Shown one piece after another: positions 27,620-37,421 of a stretch of DNA of 64,000 nt. The notes under the pieces were generated by a model. That model made no database searches, was not told the DNA's origin, and saw nothing but the letters and a program-made list of their open reading frames with translations. Numbering within the stretch: the stretch's first letter is position 1; every line of letters begins with the position of its first letter. Position numbers and translations under genes: made by a program. The stretch comes from Roseiarcus sp963813555 (GTDB lineage Bacteria; Pseudomonadota; Alphaproteobacteria; Rhizobiales; Beijerinckiaceae), in assembly GCA_963813555.1 (NCBI GenBank), contig CAWEZX010000009.1, positions 62,001 to 126,000 of the forward strand. Direction: 5' to 3'.

Positions 27620-28476
27620 CTCGACAACTGCTTTGCGAAGAGATGGCAAGCTCGTGGGGAGCGATGCCAATGCGCCCGCGGCGCTGACTTCCGCGACCAG
27701 CGCAACGGCGGCGTTCCGGGCCGCCGCGCCTCGCGCTTCTCCATCGCTCGAACTCCGAGGCGAGCGCTGTGATGTCGGGATGAAGAGCGGTGATCTCGCG
27801 CAGCAGATTCGCTGACTGGATCGGGTCCGCACTCTCGCCACGGAGGATGGCGAGCGCGAAGGCGCGCACGCGCCGATGGGCCGCCGTGAGCTTGCCGGAC
27901 AGACCCGCGTGAACATTTGGCGGCGGCGAAAAAGTCGCTGACCAGGGTGAGCGCGGCAATTCCTACGACGATCGCCGCGCCGCGGTTGACGCCAGCCGAG
28001 AAAACATTCTGCGGCGAGTCGATCTGCGTCACAGCGACCAGCGCAACCGTATAACCGGCCAGCACGGCGCCGTAGGCTCTGTTGCCGTCCGAAAGTCCAC
28101 CGGCGTAGACGCAGAGCCCGAGCCAGGCCGCGAAGCCGACGATGAACAGCTCACGAGTCTGCGGGAACAAGCCTGCAATCACAAACGACGCGGCAACCCC
28201 GATGACCGTCGCGAAGACCCGGTACACAGCCTTTTGATAGGCCTGCCCCCGCGTCTGCAAGGCAAGAATGCCGACGGTGACCGCGGCGGACGAGGCGCTC
28301 TCGAGCTGCAGCCAGAACGCCGCGTACAGCGCCGCCATCATGGCGACCCAGATCCGCAGTGCAAAAGCCCAGGCGGAGAGCGGAAAGCCGGCAATAGTGG
28401 CCGAGCGACGAGCGCTTTGTACGAGGGTCACAGCCGACGCCGCGTCTACGGATTTCACGTGGAGGCCTTCTTCCAA
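27620..28476 (-). pseudogene. FUSC-family aromatic-acid exporter-like protein, truncated
   Basis: The first 190 residues contain FUSC-type membrane segments: IWVAMMAALYAAFWLQLES, AVTVGILALQTRGQAYQKAV and RVFATVIGVAASFVIAGLF, then AYGAVLAGYTVALVAVTQID. After about 27910 the frame is lost and the continuation (KLTAAHRRVRAFALAILRG; IQSANLLREITALHPDITAL) is in another frame. It stops being FUSC-like near 27620 and joins the adaptor remnant. Start codon is unclear: TTG 28476 or GTG 28458, the latter with a GAAGG site. FUSC proteins export aromatic acids or similar compounds. Confidence 0.75.
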
Positions 28477-28590
28477 CCCTTCTTCTTTTGAGAAAGATGC
28501 GACCCGTACATAGGAACAAGCTGTCGTCGGACAAACGTCATAGATGCCACTGTTCAGGACATCTGCCCGTGTCAGCGGTTGCGCGAGCGC

Positions 28591-28752
28591 TCAGAATATC
28601 GTGTTGGCGTTGTTGGAGACGGCGGGCACGGGCTGCAGCACATCCCAGTGCTCGACGATCTTGCCATCGACATCGAAGCGAAAGATGTCGACGCCGGCGG
28701 TTTCCTGACCGGCCCAGTCCAAGTAACGCACATGCACAAAGGCGAGGTCGCC
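28591..28752 (-). pseudogene. SnoaL-like domain, C-terminal fragment
   Basis: The minus-strand reading ending at the TGA at 28591-28593 gives VRYLDWAGQETAGVDIFRFD and GKIVEHWDVLQPVP, ending NANTIF. This is the characteristic C-terminal half of SnoaL-like (NTF2-fold) proteins. Roughly 50 of about 130 residues remain. It directly follows the aldehyde dehydrogenase stop, so the missing half was probably lost in a deletion that brought the two together. Confidence 0.6.
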
Positions 28753-30132
28753 TCAATACTCAAACCACCCTTGAAGCGCCCGGTTCTTTTCGTCGGTGAA
28801 GGGCGAGTAGAGGTGGTCGATCGCGACGTCGGGCGGGGAGATCAGCATCGACTTGGCATGAGTGAGCGCGTCGAAGCCATACTTGCCGTAGTAGTGGCCC
28901 ATCCCAGCGGATCCGGTGCCGCCGAACGGCATGGTCTCGACGAACAGGTGGACGTTCACAATGTTCACCCCGCCCCCACCATAGGACAGCTCGCCGATGA
29001 ACCGATCGATGGTCTTCTGGTCGCGGCTGAAGATGAAACCCGCGAGCGGACGCGGCGTCGCCGCGATCCGCGCGAACGCCTCGTCGAGGGACTTGTAGGT
29101 CAGGATCGGCAGGATCGGCCCGAAGACCTCGTCCTCCATGACCTTATCGTCCCAGGTGATGGGATAAAGAAGCGTGGGATCGAGGTAGTGCGCATCCCGA
29201 TCTGACTTGCCGCCTGCGATCACCTTGGCGGGATCGATGAGCGAGGCCAATCGATCAACCGCGTGCGCATTGATGATGCGCGAGTAGTCGGAATTGGATC
29301 TCGGATCATCACCAAAGAGCTCGACCAGCGCCTTCTTCGCCTCGGCGACGAAGGCGTCAGCGACGGACTCGTGGACGTAGGCGTAGCCTGGCGATGTGCA
29401 CCACTGGCCGCCCCAGGCCATCTTGCCCCAGACGATCTTCTTCGCGGCGTCGGGGATGTTGGCGGTCTCGTCCACGAGCGCCGGGTTCATGCCCCCGAGT
29501 TCGAGCAGGACGGGCGTGAGGTTTTCCGCCGCCGCCCGAGCGACGATCTTCCCGACAAAGGTGCTGCCGGTGAAAAAGATGAAGTCGAACGGCAGCTTCA
29601 GGAGTTCGGTGTTCTGCTCCTTACCGCCAGCTGCCGCGGTCACGGCGCTCGGATCGAAATACTTCGGCACAAGCTCGAGCAGCACTCTAGTCGTCGCCGG
29701 GAGCGCTTCGCTTAACGTGAGAATGCAGGTGTTGCCGGCCGCCAGCGCCGCGAGCGCCGGGCGGATCAGCAACAGCAAGGGTCCGTTGAATGGGCCGATG
29801 ATCAGCGCCACGCCATACGGCTCACGGTAGATCATCCCCTTGTGGCCGGTTTCGGCCAGGAAGCGCGGAACCGGCGCTTCGATCGGCTTCATCCACTCCT
29901 TGAGCTGGCTCTTCTGGACCTCCGTCTCACCAGCCGACGCCGCGGTCTCGAAAATGTATTCCTGCGAGGCGGTCTTGAAGTCTCTGGCCATCGCCTTCTG
30001 AAAGCGCTCCTCGTTCTCCTTGATCATGCGGGCCATGCGGTCGAGCTGTTCGACGCGCCACTCATAGGTGCGGGTGACGCCTGAGGCGAAGAGGGCCTTC
30101 TGCGCATCGAAGATTTTCTGAAATCGATTCAT
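28753..30132 (-). CDS. aldehyde dehydrogenase (class 3 / coniferyl aldehyde type)
   Basis: The 459-residue protein is complete. It has the class-3 length, the NAD-site segment FFTGSTFVGKIVARAA, the general base Glu in LLELGGMNPALVDE (about residue 210), and the catalytic Cys in GGQWCTSPGYAYVHE (about 244). The C-terminal FGGTGSAGMGHYYGKYGFDA motif is as in ALDH3 and coniferyl aldehyde dehydrogenases. It would oxidise a medium-chain or aromatic aldehyde to the acid with NAD(P). An alcohol dehydrogenase lies 197 bases upstream on the same strand, which suggests an alcohol-to-acid pathway. Confidence 0.92.
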   Translation of the reverse strand: MNRFQKIFDAQKALFASGVTRTYEWRVEQLDRMARMIKENEERFQKAMARDFKTASQEYIFETAASAGETEVQKSQLKEWMKPIEAPVPRFLAETGHKGMIYREPYGVALIIGPFNGPLLLLIRPALAALAAGNTCILTLSEALPATTRVLLELVPKYFDPSAVTAAAGGKEQNTELLKLPFDFIFFTGSTFVGKIVARAAAENLTPVLLELGGMNPALVDETANIPDAAKKIVWGKMAWGGQWCTSPGYAYVHESVADAFVAEAKKALVELFGDDPRSNSDYSRIINAHAVDRLASLIDPAKVIAGGKSDRDAHYLDPTLLYPITWDDKVMEDEVFGPILPILTYKSLDEAFARIAATPRPLAGFIFSRDQKTIDRFIGELSYGGGGVNIVNVHLFVETMPFGGTGSAGMGHYYGKYGFDALTHAKSMLISPPDVAIDHLYSPFTDEKNRALQGWFEY

Positions 30133-30329
30133 TTGGGCCTCGCTTGGATGTCAGGATTGCCGTCAAATTGCTTTGCGTCCGGAACAGGATTGACCCAGGG
30201 CCGGCGCCGGCCCACGAACAGCTCCCACATCGGGTGGAACCATTCGTTCAAATCGAGGGTACCGGCCTTGGGGCGCGTCGTCGCTCATCGCTCAACTTTT
30301 CGACATTGAAACGCAGCAGGATCGGGCGC

Positions 30330-31351
30330 TCAGGTCATAGTCAGAACCATCCTGAAGCGCGCTTTTCCGGACATCATCCTCGCGTAGGCTTCCGCGGCCC
30401 GCTCGAGCGGCATGGTTTCAATCATGGCGGCGACGTCGCTCATCGCGCTGAATCTCAGCGTCGCATCGCCAGCCGCCGGGGTCCCTGTGAGGGCGCCGTC
30501 GACACCAAGTTGCTTGAACAAGAGATCGAACGCCGACAGTTCGATCGGCTCATCGGTGGCGCCAAGCGAAATCACCACGCCGCCGCGTCGCAAGCCACCG
30601 AGGGCGGCGGCGACCGCCTTGCCGCCCGAGGCTGTGGCCAAAACCACCGCCGCGCCCCCACGCGCCTGGAGCGCCTTGGCGACATCGGAGGCGGAGCCGT
30701 CGATATAGTGGTGCGCGCCCAGTTTCTTCGACAGTTCGGCTTTGTCGTCGCCGCGGTCGATCGCGACCACCTCGAACCCCATGCGGCGGGCGAATTGCAC
30801 AGCGAGGTGGCCCAGCCCGCCGACCCCGAACACTGCGACCAGGTCCCCCGCCCGCGCCGGCGAGTTCCTGAGCGCGCTGAAGGTCGTCAGGCCGGCGCAC
30901 AGCAGCGGCGCCGCGTCGACCGAGGACAGATCGTCCGGCACGGCCATCAGCCCGCTGGCCTTGGCGATCATCACCTCGGCGTAGCCGCCATCCTGCTGCA
31001 CCCCGGTGTAGCCTTGGTTTGCGCAGTTCACGAGGTCGCCATCGCGGCAGGACTGACAGTGTCCGCAGCTGCCGCCGAGGAAACCGACGCCCACGCGTTG
31101 GCCCGCCGCCCAGCCCTCGACGCCCTCGCCGATCACATCGACCGCCCGACCGCCTCATGGCCGGGCACCCTCGGCCACTCGATCGGCATTAGTCCCTCCA
31201 CCGTCGCGGAATCCGAATGGCAGACGCCGCAAGCCTCGACGCGAATCCGCACCTCGCCTGGCCCGGGATCGCGAATGGGCTTCCGCACGAGCTCAATCCG
31301 TCCCGGGGCCACGGCCTGCACCGCTCGATAGGTCGACGCGCTTTCCATCAT
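30330..31351 (-). pseudogene. zinc-dependent alcohol dehydrogenase, frameshifted
   Basis: The N-terminal part (31351 down to about 31135) has the catalytic zinc site VEACGVCHSDSATVEGL and PRVPGHEAVGR. The frame then changes and VIGEGVEGWAAGQRVGVGFL follows, with the structural zinc cysteines in GGSCGHCQSCRDGDLVNC and the Rossmann VAVFGVGGLGHLAVQFARRM. A single-base change near 31140 would restore GHEAVGRVDVIGEG. All zinc ligands are present, so apart from this indel the enzyme looks functional. It may be a sequence error. It sits upstream of the aldehyde dehydrogenase on the same strand and diverges from a GlxA-type regulator gene. Confidence 0.85.
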
Positions 31352-31547
31352 TCAGTTCCTTCTACCGATAAGGGATCGAGGCGATGCGAAGGCGGAGCAG
31401 GCGCATCGCTCGAGGGTCCATCCGACCTCGATCCGGCGTCCAATCGAGCGCCGCGACCGCATGCCTTGATTTTGCTAAATTGCTTCCGTCCGGTCGGCGG
31501 GTTCAATTGCCGGAAGGGTCAAAGTTTTGACCGGGAGCGACAAAGCG

Positions 31548-32606
31548 ATGTCTGGACGCGCCGCACACGAAATTGGCATCGTGGATTACCCCGGCGCGCA
31601 AGCGGCCTGTATTCTGGGCCTGACCGATTTGTTCGGCATCGCCTCCACGATTGCGCTCGACCAACGGCGGTCTGACCAAGTCGCGCTTCGCGTTACGCAC
31701 TGGAAGCCGACCGACAGCTTCGACGCGGATCTTTCATGCGTCTATGACAGCGCGCCGCGCGGCGCCCCACAGCCGCGGACTCTAATCATCCCGCCGACGA
31801 TGGTTGACCTCCCAGATCCCGATATCCCCGCCGGCGCTGTCACCTGGGTCCGCAATCGCCATGCCGCCGGCGCCACGTTGGTTTCCCTCTGCTCGGGAGC
31901 GTTTATCCTTGCCGAAACGGGTCTCGTGGACGGGCAGTCGGTCGCCACGCATCAGATTTGCGTAGAGGCGCTGGCGAAGCGTTTTCCGAAAATCGTCGTC
32001 GACACAAATCAGCGCGTCATCGATCACGGCGACATCATCACGGCGGGCGGATTCCTGTCATGGGTCGATCTTTGCCTGTTTCTCGTTGAGAGGATTCTTG
32101 GCCCGGCCATAAGGGCGGAGACAGCGCGCTTTGCTCTTGACAGCCCGGCAGCGGGTGAGGCGCGCTATTTTACTGGCTTTGCTCCTCCTCGGACCCACGG
32201 AGATCGGGCCGTGTTGAAGGCCCAAGAGTGGGTCCACATGAGGGACGGGCGAGGCGTTTCCCTTGCTGCACTGGCGACGGCTGCCGGACTGGAAAGGCGC
32301 ACGCTGCTACGACGGTTCGCGAGCGCAACGGGGATGAGCCCGATCGAGTATTGTCGGCGCGTTCGCATTGCGCGAGCGCGCGAGGTCCTGGAGGGAGGGG
32401 AGACCTCGCAGAAAGAGCTCGCCGAATCTCTCGGCTATAAGGACGTGGCCTCATTTACACGTGCGTTTCGCAAGGCCGTAGGCTCAGCGCCCGGAGCCTA
32501 CCGCAAGAGGTTTGGCGGCAAAGGCGTCTCGCCAGCCGATTTCGCGGCGCAAGATGGCTCACGTCAGAAGAGGCGCCTAGCCGAGGCCGGCGCTCAAACG
32601 GGCTGA
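31548..32606 (+). CDS. GlxA-type AraC-family transcriptional regulator
   Basis: The product has an N-terminal DJ-1/PfpI-like domain (EIGIVDYPGAQAACILGLTD; LVSLCSGAFILAETGLVDG) and a C-terminal AraC DNA-binding domain with two helix-turn-helix units (LAALATAAGLERRTLLRRFA; KELAESLGYKDVASFTRAF). The conserved Cys in SLCSGAF aligns with the amidase nucleophile, though such regulators are usually not enzymes. ATG 31548 was chosen for the GGGAG about 10 bases upstream. It is divergent from the alcohol/aldehyde dehydrogenase genes and may control them. The ligand is unknown. Confidence 0.88.
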   Translation: MSGRAAHEIGIVDYPGAQAACILGLTDLFGIASTIALDQRRSDQVALRVTHWKPTDSFDADLSCVYDSAPRGAPQPRTLIIPPTMVDLPDPDIPAGAVTWVRNRHAAGATLVSLCSGAFILAETGLVDGQSVATHQICVEALAKRFPKIVVDTNQRVIDHGDIITAGGFLSWVDLCLFLVERILGPAIRAETARFALDSPAAGEARYFTGFAPPRTHGDRAVLKAQEWVHMRDGRGVSLAALATAAGLERRTLLRRFASATGMSPIEYCRRVRIARAREVLEGGETSQKELAESLGYKDVASFTRAFRKAVGSAPGAYRKRFGGKGVSPADFAAQDGSRQKRRLAEAGAQTG

Positions 32607-32652
32607 ACGGGTTGCCGGCCCGGAGCGCCAGGCGCCTGCACCAGGTTTTGGG

Positions 32653-33603
32653 GTGGTGTTCATGCTGATTGGACTGATCGTAAGGCCGAGCTTCCAGGCG
32701 ATGAGCTTCGCTCCTCTTTCGGTCTTCGAGACTGCCAACTTCACGCTAGGCGAGCGGCGCTACGATGTTCGGTTACTATCGGAGGCAGGTGGTCGAACCC
32801 CCAGCTCATTTGGAGCCGATATCGCTACAGAACCGCTCGGCCACGCCCAATTCGACACGATAATGCTGGGCGCCGGCTTGGAGGTTGTGCCCGCGACGCC
32901 TGGCCTTATCGCGTTTCTTCGGGACGCCGTCGGATCAACGCGGCGAATTGCGGGGATTTGCGTCGGCGCGTTCGCCCTCGCGGAAGCCGGCCTTCTCGAC
33001 GGTCGTCGCGCGACAACTCATTGGTTTTTTGTTCGCGACCTGCAAAGCCGCTTTCCGAAAATCAAGGTGGAAATCGACCGGATCTTCATAGCTGATGGCC
33101 CGATTTGGACATCGGCGGGGATGACGGCCGGCGTTGATCTCGCCCTAGGCTTGGTCGAAAGGGACATCGCCGCGGAGGCAACTCGTGACGTGGCAAGGAT
33201 GCTGGTGATTCACCACCGCCGCGCGGGCGGCCAATCGCAACATTCCACCCTCCCGGAACTCGACGCGAAGTCCGTTCGTGTGCAGGACGCGCTTGCCTTT
33301 GCTAGACGCAATCTGCATGAGCCATTGTCGGTCGAACGGCTCGCGGAAGCTGCGCGTCTCAGCCCGCGCCAGTTCAGTCGCGTCTTTCGTACCGAAACCG
33401 GCCAGTCGCCAGCGCAAGCGATCGAGAATCTCAGGCTGGAGGCCGCCAGGCTGATGCTGGAACAAGGGCGGCAGCCCGTCGAAGCGGTCGCGAGGGAGAC
33501 AGGCTTTGGCGACCGAGAGCGCATGCGTCGCGCCTTTCAGCGCGACTATGGACAAACGCCCCAAGCGGTTCGCAACGCCTCGCCCCCGCTGTCTTCGTTC
33601 TGA
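32653..33603 (+). CDS. GlxA-type AraC-family transcriptional regulator, second copy
   Basis: The 316-residue protein shares the same two-domain plan: a DJ-1/PfpI-like domain (FAPLSVFETANFTLGERRYD; IAGICVGAFALAEAGLLDG) and a C-terminal AraC domain (LSVERLAEAARLSPRQFSRV; EAVARETGFGDRERMRRAFQ). It lies 46 bases after the first GlxA-type gene but is clearly divergent from it, so it is not a recent tandem copy. The start is uncertain among GTG 32653, GTG 32656 and ATG 32662, as no strong ribosome site is visible. In many bacteria such regulators control catabolic genes for amino compounds. Confidence 0.87.
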   Translation: MVFMLIGLIVRPSFQAMSFAPLSVFETANFTLGERRYDVRLLSEAGGRTPSSFGADIATEPLGHAQFDTIMLGAGLEVVPATPGLIAFLRDAVGSTRRIAGICVGAFALAEAGLLDGRRATTHWFFVRDLQSRFPKIKVEIDRIFIADGPIWTSAGMTAGVDLALGLVERDIAAEATRDVARMLVIHHRRAGGQSQHSTLPELDAKSVRVQDALAFARRNLHEPLSVERLAEAARLSPRQFSRVFRTETGQSPAQAIENLRLEAARLMLEQGRQPVEAVARETGFGDRERMRRAFQRDYGQTPQAVRNASPPLSSF

Positions 33604-33789
33604 TCGGTCGAACTTACGCGCGTTCGCAGCTTGTTCAGCGACGGTGGCTCATGGCGCAATTGCCTGTAGCGCGTACGGTCGCTTTCTGGTGCTCTCCGCC
33701 CGTGAAAAAGTGACGTTTCCCTGTTATTCCCTGTTCCGATCCTTAGGGAATTCACCGTGGCCCGCGGCTAAAAGTCAGCGAAAACAGTA

Positions 33790-34351
33790 CGATATCGAAC
33801 CGGGCGTCGGGGGAAGTCGGCTCATTAAGCGAACTTCCCTGACAATTTGGCTGTTACCAAGGAACTTTCTTTCCGCGGCCATATGAGACTGGTTTCGCAG
33901 GACTACGTCCGCCACCATCCAGTCCGCAAGAGCGCCGGTGGTTTCCGGATTTGAGGAAACCGCCGCCGCCAAGGCGGCCATCATCGGACTGGCAAGGCAG
34001 CTGGCGGCTGTCGTCCCGATAACGACGCGAGTCCACATAAATGACCTCGCCGATTCCGCCCGAACGGACAATCTCAATCATCCGGACATGGTCCTACGAA
34101 AATCGCACGACGTGGCCCGGCAAAACAAAACCCGCAGCTTGACGCTCAGGCGCAAGGAGTGGGACGGCGGCGCTGGCCGAGGGCGGAACTGGCTTCTCCA
34201 CCAACACCGCGAGGTTTCGGCCGAGCGCCCGCAGGCAAACCTCGACATGGGAATCGGCTGGTGTGGCGACGATAATGGCGTCAGCCTCCGCGGATGACAT
34301 CGCCATGACTACCCAGCGACAGCGGCGCGCGGCGCCTATTCCATCTTCCAC
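33790..34351 (-). pseudogene. Gfo/Idh/MocA-family oxidoreductase, internal fragment
   Basis: On the minus strand, ADAIIVATPADSHVEVCLRA and VLVEKPVPPSASAAVPLL (the EKP motif with the catalytic lysine) are followed, after frame changes, by AAGFVLPGHVVRFS, MIEIVRSGGIGEVIYVDSRR and MMAALAAAVSSNPE. The N-terminal Rossmann glycine motif and the C-terminal third are missing. The order of the pieces is correct, so this is one decayed gene. It is a different gene from the truncated Gfo/Idh/MocA copy at 24.7 kb. Confidence 0.68.
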
Positions 34352-34590
34352 CGCATACGCTTTTCTGCGTGACTAACAAACGGGAGATGGCGAGCACGCC
34401 GCAATACCCAACTGACGTATGCCGTCAGGCAAGCAGAACACGGGTCGGCGCAAACGCGATCCAGATTCCATGACCGGCCACGCGTGGATCGAATCGGCGT
34501 CTTTGGCGGATGATTCGCCGGCGTCAGAAGACGTTGTCTGCTTCGATCGCAGAGATTTTGCTATGTCTTAAATCAGCAAGAGGGCTCCCC

Positions 34591-35379
34591 ATGATCTTTG
34601 AGATTTGCGTCGAATCTGTCGCCGCCATTCGTGCGGCTAAAGCTGCGGGGGCTCACCGGGTCGAGCTCTGCGCCGATCTTCTGGAGGGGGGCGTCACGCC
34701 GAGCCGCGGAATGATCCGTCATGCGAAGACGATCACGGGCATTGGCCTTAATGTGATGATCAGACCGCGTGGCGGCGACTTCCTGTTTGATGAGGATGAG
34801 TTCGCCGTCATGAAATCGGACATCGAAATAGCCAAAGCTGAAGGCGCCGACGGTGTTGTCATCGGCCTGCTGACGGCGACGGGCGAAGTGGACGTGGCCC
34901 GAACGCGCGAGTTGATCTCCCTCGCCCGGCCGCTTTCCACAACGTTTCACCGCGCGTTCGATCTGACTCCAGAGCCGTTCCGGGCCATCGAAATACTTAT
35001 CGAGCTCGGTGTCGATCGCGTGCTGACATCAGGGCAGGAGGCGAGCGTTCTCGAAGGGCTGCCGCTTATTGTCGAACTTATCCGGCGCGCTGGGGACCGC
35101 ATCATCGTCATGCCGGGCGGCGGCGTCACCAACCGCAACGTCGATCGAATCGTTGCGGCGGCCAAGCCGTCCGAGATTCATTTTGCCGCGCCCGAGCCGG
35201 TGTCAAGCGGCATGCAATTTCGCCGTCTGTATGTTTTTATGGGCGGCGAGCTCAGACCACCCGAATATGATCGCCTGGACACCTCTGCAATGTCGATCCG
35301 TTCCGTCATGGCGAAGGCAGCGGGCTTAGAGCAGTATCCGAACGGATTGAATCGGCGGGGGGATTCCCAAATCGGTTAA
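34591..35379 (+). CDS. cutC: CutC-family protein
   Basis: The product is a TIM-barrel CutC: FEICVESVAAIRAAKAAGAH, RVELCADLLEGGVTPSRGMI, NVMIRPRGGDFLFDEDEF, the core GADGVVIGLLTATGEVD, and VDRVLTSGQEASVLEGL followed by IIVMPGGGVTNRNV. CutC was first linked to copper homeostasis in E. coli, but its biochemical role is unresolved. ATG 34591 follows AAGAGGG; an earlier in-frame start at 34510 would add 27 residues. The last dozen residues (about NGLNRRGDSQIG) look atypical and abut the IS630 element, so the native end may have been replaced. Confidence 0.88.
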   Translation: MIFEICVESVAAIRAAKAAGAHRVELCADLLEGGVTPSRGMIRHAKTITGIGLNVMIRPRGGDFLFDEDEFAVMKSDIEIAKAEGADGVVIGLLTATGEVDVARTRELISLARPLSTTFHRAFDLTPEPFRAIEILIELGVDRVLTSGQEASVLEGLPLIVELIRRAGDRIIVMPGGGVTNRNVDRIVAAAKPSEIHFAAPEPVSSGMQFRRLYVFMGGELRPPEYDRLDTSAMSIRSVMAKAAGLEQYPNGLNRRGDSQIG

Positions 35380-35421
35380 TTTCTGCTTCCTCATTCACTG
35401 CGAGAATGGGGACGGCGGGGG

Positions 35422-36372
35422 ATGGGTCTTTCCAACGATCTTCGCGAGCGCGTGGTCGAGGCGGTGGTCTTGGGCGGGTTGTCGCGCAATCAGGCGGCCG
35501 CGCGTTTCAAAGTGAGCGTGGCGAGCGCGGTGCGCTGGGTAAAGCGGTTCAATACCACGGGCGAGATTTGGCCGGCGCCTTCCGGCGGCGACCGCCGCTC
35601 CCGCCAAATCGAGGCGCATCGCGACTATCTGTTGGGCCTGATCCGGCGCAGGCCGGACATAACGCTGCTCGAGATCCGGGAGCAGCTGATCGCCAATAGC
35701 GGCGAGCGCTTTGCGGTCTCCGTGCTGTGGCGTTTCTTCGACCGTCACCAGATCACCTTTAAAAAAACGGCGCATGCCGAGGAACAACAACGCGCGGACG
35801 TGCAAAATCGACGCCGGGAATGGTTCGCGGGACAGCTCGATCTCGATCCGACGAAACTCGTTTTCATTGACGAGACCGGAGCCTCCACAAATCTCGCGCG
35901 CAAAAGCGGACGTTGCCGGCGCGGGCGCCGGTTGCGGTCGGCCATCCCGCACAGTCACTACAAAACGGTGACTTTGGTCGCCGGCCTTCGCCTTCGCGGC
36001 CTGACGGCGGCAAGGACTTTCGACGGACCGATCAACGCCGCCCTGTTCGAGGATTGGGTGGAGACATGCCTCGTCCCCACGCTCTCGCCCGGCGAGACCG
36101 TCGTCATGGACAATCTCCCCGCTCACAAGGGGCCGCGGGTCGAGCAACTGATCAAGGCGGCGGGCGCGCAGTTGCGATATCTTCCAGCCTACAGTCCCGA
36201 TATGAACCCTATCGAAAAAGCCTTCTCCAAGCTCAAGGCCTTCCTGCGCAAAATCGCCGAGCGGACCGTCGCGGGTCTGATGCGCGCCCTCGAAACCTGC
36301 GCCGAAATCTTCGAGCCCTCGGTATGTATAAATTACTTCAAATCCTGTGGTTATCAGGACGATACAGGATGA
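35422..36372 (+). CDS. IS630-family transposase, single intact frame
   Basis: The 316-residue protein is complete and in one frame. The N-terminus has a helix-turn-helix (LSRNQAAARFKVSVASAVRW) and a second one (LEIREQLIANSGERFAVSVL). The DDE residues are seen in LVFIDETGASTNLARKSG, TVVMDNLPAHKGPRVEQL and YSPDMNPIEKAFSKLKAFL. It is a third IS630 subtype, unlike the copies at 5-7.6 kb and 19.2 kb. I could not find a clean pair of inverted repeats; candidates begin near 35370 and end near 36385. It separates cutC from an SDR gene. Confidence 0.92.
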   Translation: MGLSNDLRERVVEAVVLGGLSRNQAAARFKVSVASAVRWVKRFNTTGEIWPAPSGGDRRSRQIEAHRDYLLGLIRRRPDITLLEIREQLIANSGERFAVSVLWRFFDRHQITFKKTAHAEEQQRADVQNRRREWFAGQLDLDPTKLVFIDETGASTNLARKSGRCRRGRRLRSAIPHSHYKTVTLVAGLRLRGLTAARTFDGPINAALFEDWVETCLVPTLSPGETVVMDNLPAHKGPRVEQLIKAAGAQLRYLPAYSPDMNPIEKAFSKLKAFLRKIAERTVAGLMRALETCAEIFEPSVCINYFKSCGYQDDTG

Positions 36373-36413
36373 TCGGATTCCGCTCTAAGCGGCGAAACAC
36401 TCCCATCGCGCCA

Positions 36414-37193
36414 TCACCACAGGGTGTAACCGCCATCGATGACGAAGGCGGCTCCGGTCACATAGCTCGAAGCTGGCGAAGCGAGATAGACCGCAAGCGG
36501 GCCAATTTCTTGCGGGTCGCCGGCGCGACCCATCGGAATCGCGCGCACGAACGTCTCGATCACATCCGGATTTTTCTTGGCCCAGGCCTGATTGGGCTCA
36601 GTCATGAAGAGGCCTGGACAGATGGCGTTTACGGTGACTCCTCGTGGCGCCCAGTCAGCGGCGGTGGCGCGAGTGAAATGGATGACTGCGGCCTTCGCCG
36701 TTTCATAGTGGCGCCCCCCAATTCCGCGGTTGGCGATGAGACCGCTGATCGAGGCGATATTGATGACCCGCCCCTCTCCCCGCGCAAGCATCGCGCCGCC
36801 GATCATCTTGGTGCAAATGAAACAATGCGTAAGATTGAGATCGATGAAGCGCCGCCAAGTTGCGAGGTCGGAGTTTTCGATCGCAACGTCGACATTCCGG
36901 CCGCCGACATTGTTGACGAGAATATCGACGGGCCGCCCTTGCATGAGCACCCGCCGGCAGAGATCCTCGCATGCTGCAGGCTCGGCAATATCGGCTGGAA
37001 AGGTCCAGGCTTGGCGGTTGCGTTCACGCACCTCGCTGGCAGTTCGCGCGAGCGCGTCGGGGTTGCGAGCGACAAGCACGACGTCGGCGCCTGCTTCTGC
37101 AGCCGCTAACGCAATCGCTCGGCCGAATCCCCGGCTGCCCCCCGTGACAAGCATGCGCTTGCCGTCCAGCCGGAATCGATCAAGAACCGTCAT
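36414..37193 (-). CDS. SDR-family oxidoreductase (gluconate 5-dehydrogenase-like)
   Basis: This 259-residue classical short-chain dehydrogenase has the NAD(P) motif LVTGGSRGFGRAIAL (TGxxxGxG), the NNVGG motif at about residue 90, and the catalytic Ser and Tyr-Lys in INIASISG and HYETAKAAVIHF. The C-terminal YVTGAAFVIDGGYTLW is standard. The start at ATG 37193 gives the family N-terminus MTVLDRFRLDGKRMLV; the upstream in-frame start at 37223 adds ten odd residues. It is divergent from the ABC importer set, so a shared promoter region at 37194-37421 may coordinate sugar or polyol uptake with oxidation. Confidence 0.88.
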   Translation of the reverse strand: MTVLDRFRLDGKRMLVTGGSRGFGRAIALAAAEAGADVVLVARNPDALARTASEVRERNRQAWTFPADIAEPAACEDLCRRVLMQGRPVDILVNNVGGRNVDVAIENSDLATWRRFIDLNLTHCFICTKMIGGAMLARGEGRVINIASISGLIANRGIGGRHYETAKAAVIHFTRATAADWAPRGVTVNAICPGLFMTEPNQAWAKKNPDVIETFVRAIPMGRAGDPQEIGPLAVYLASPASSYVTGAAFVIDGGYTLW

Positions 37194-37421
37194 ATCGCGA
37201 ACCCTCTCGTTCTTATCGCGCATTTCATTTTAGCGGCCGGCGCCTGTCGGCAAAGCGTCAAAGCCTTGCAATTGATCACTTTGACTTCTGCGTCTTTTCG
37301 GCGCCAACTGAGCCGCCGCGACGTCCTATTCGGTAACCGTGGGGCAGGCGGTGGCCGGCGACTGTTTGGGCGCGATTTTTGCGTAAGGCGCTTGGACCGG
37401 TAGAAACATTGGGAGGTCAGA

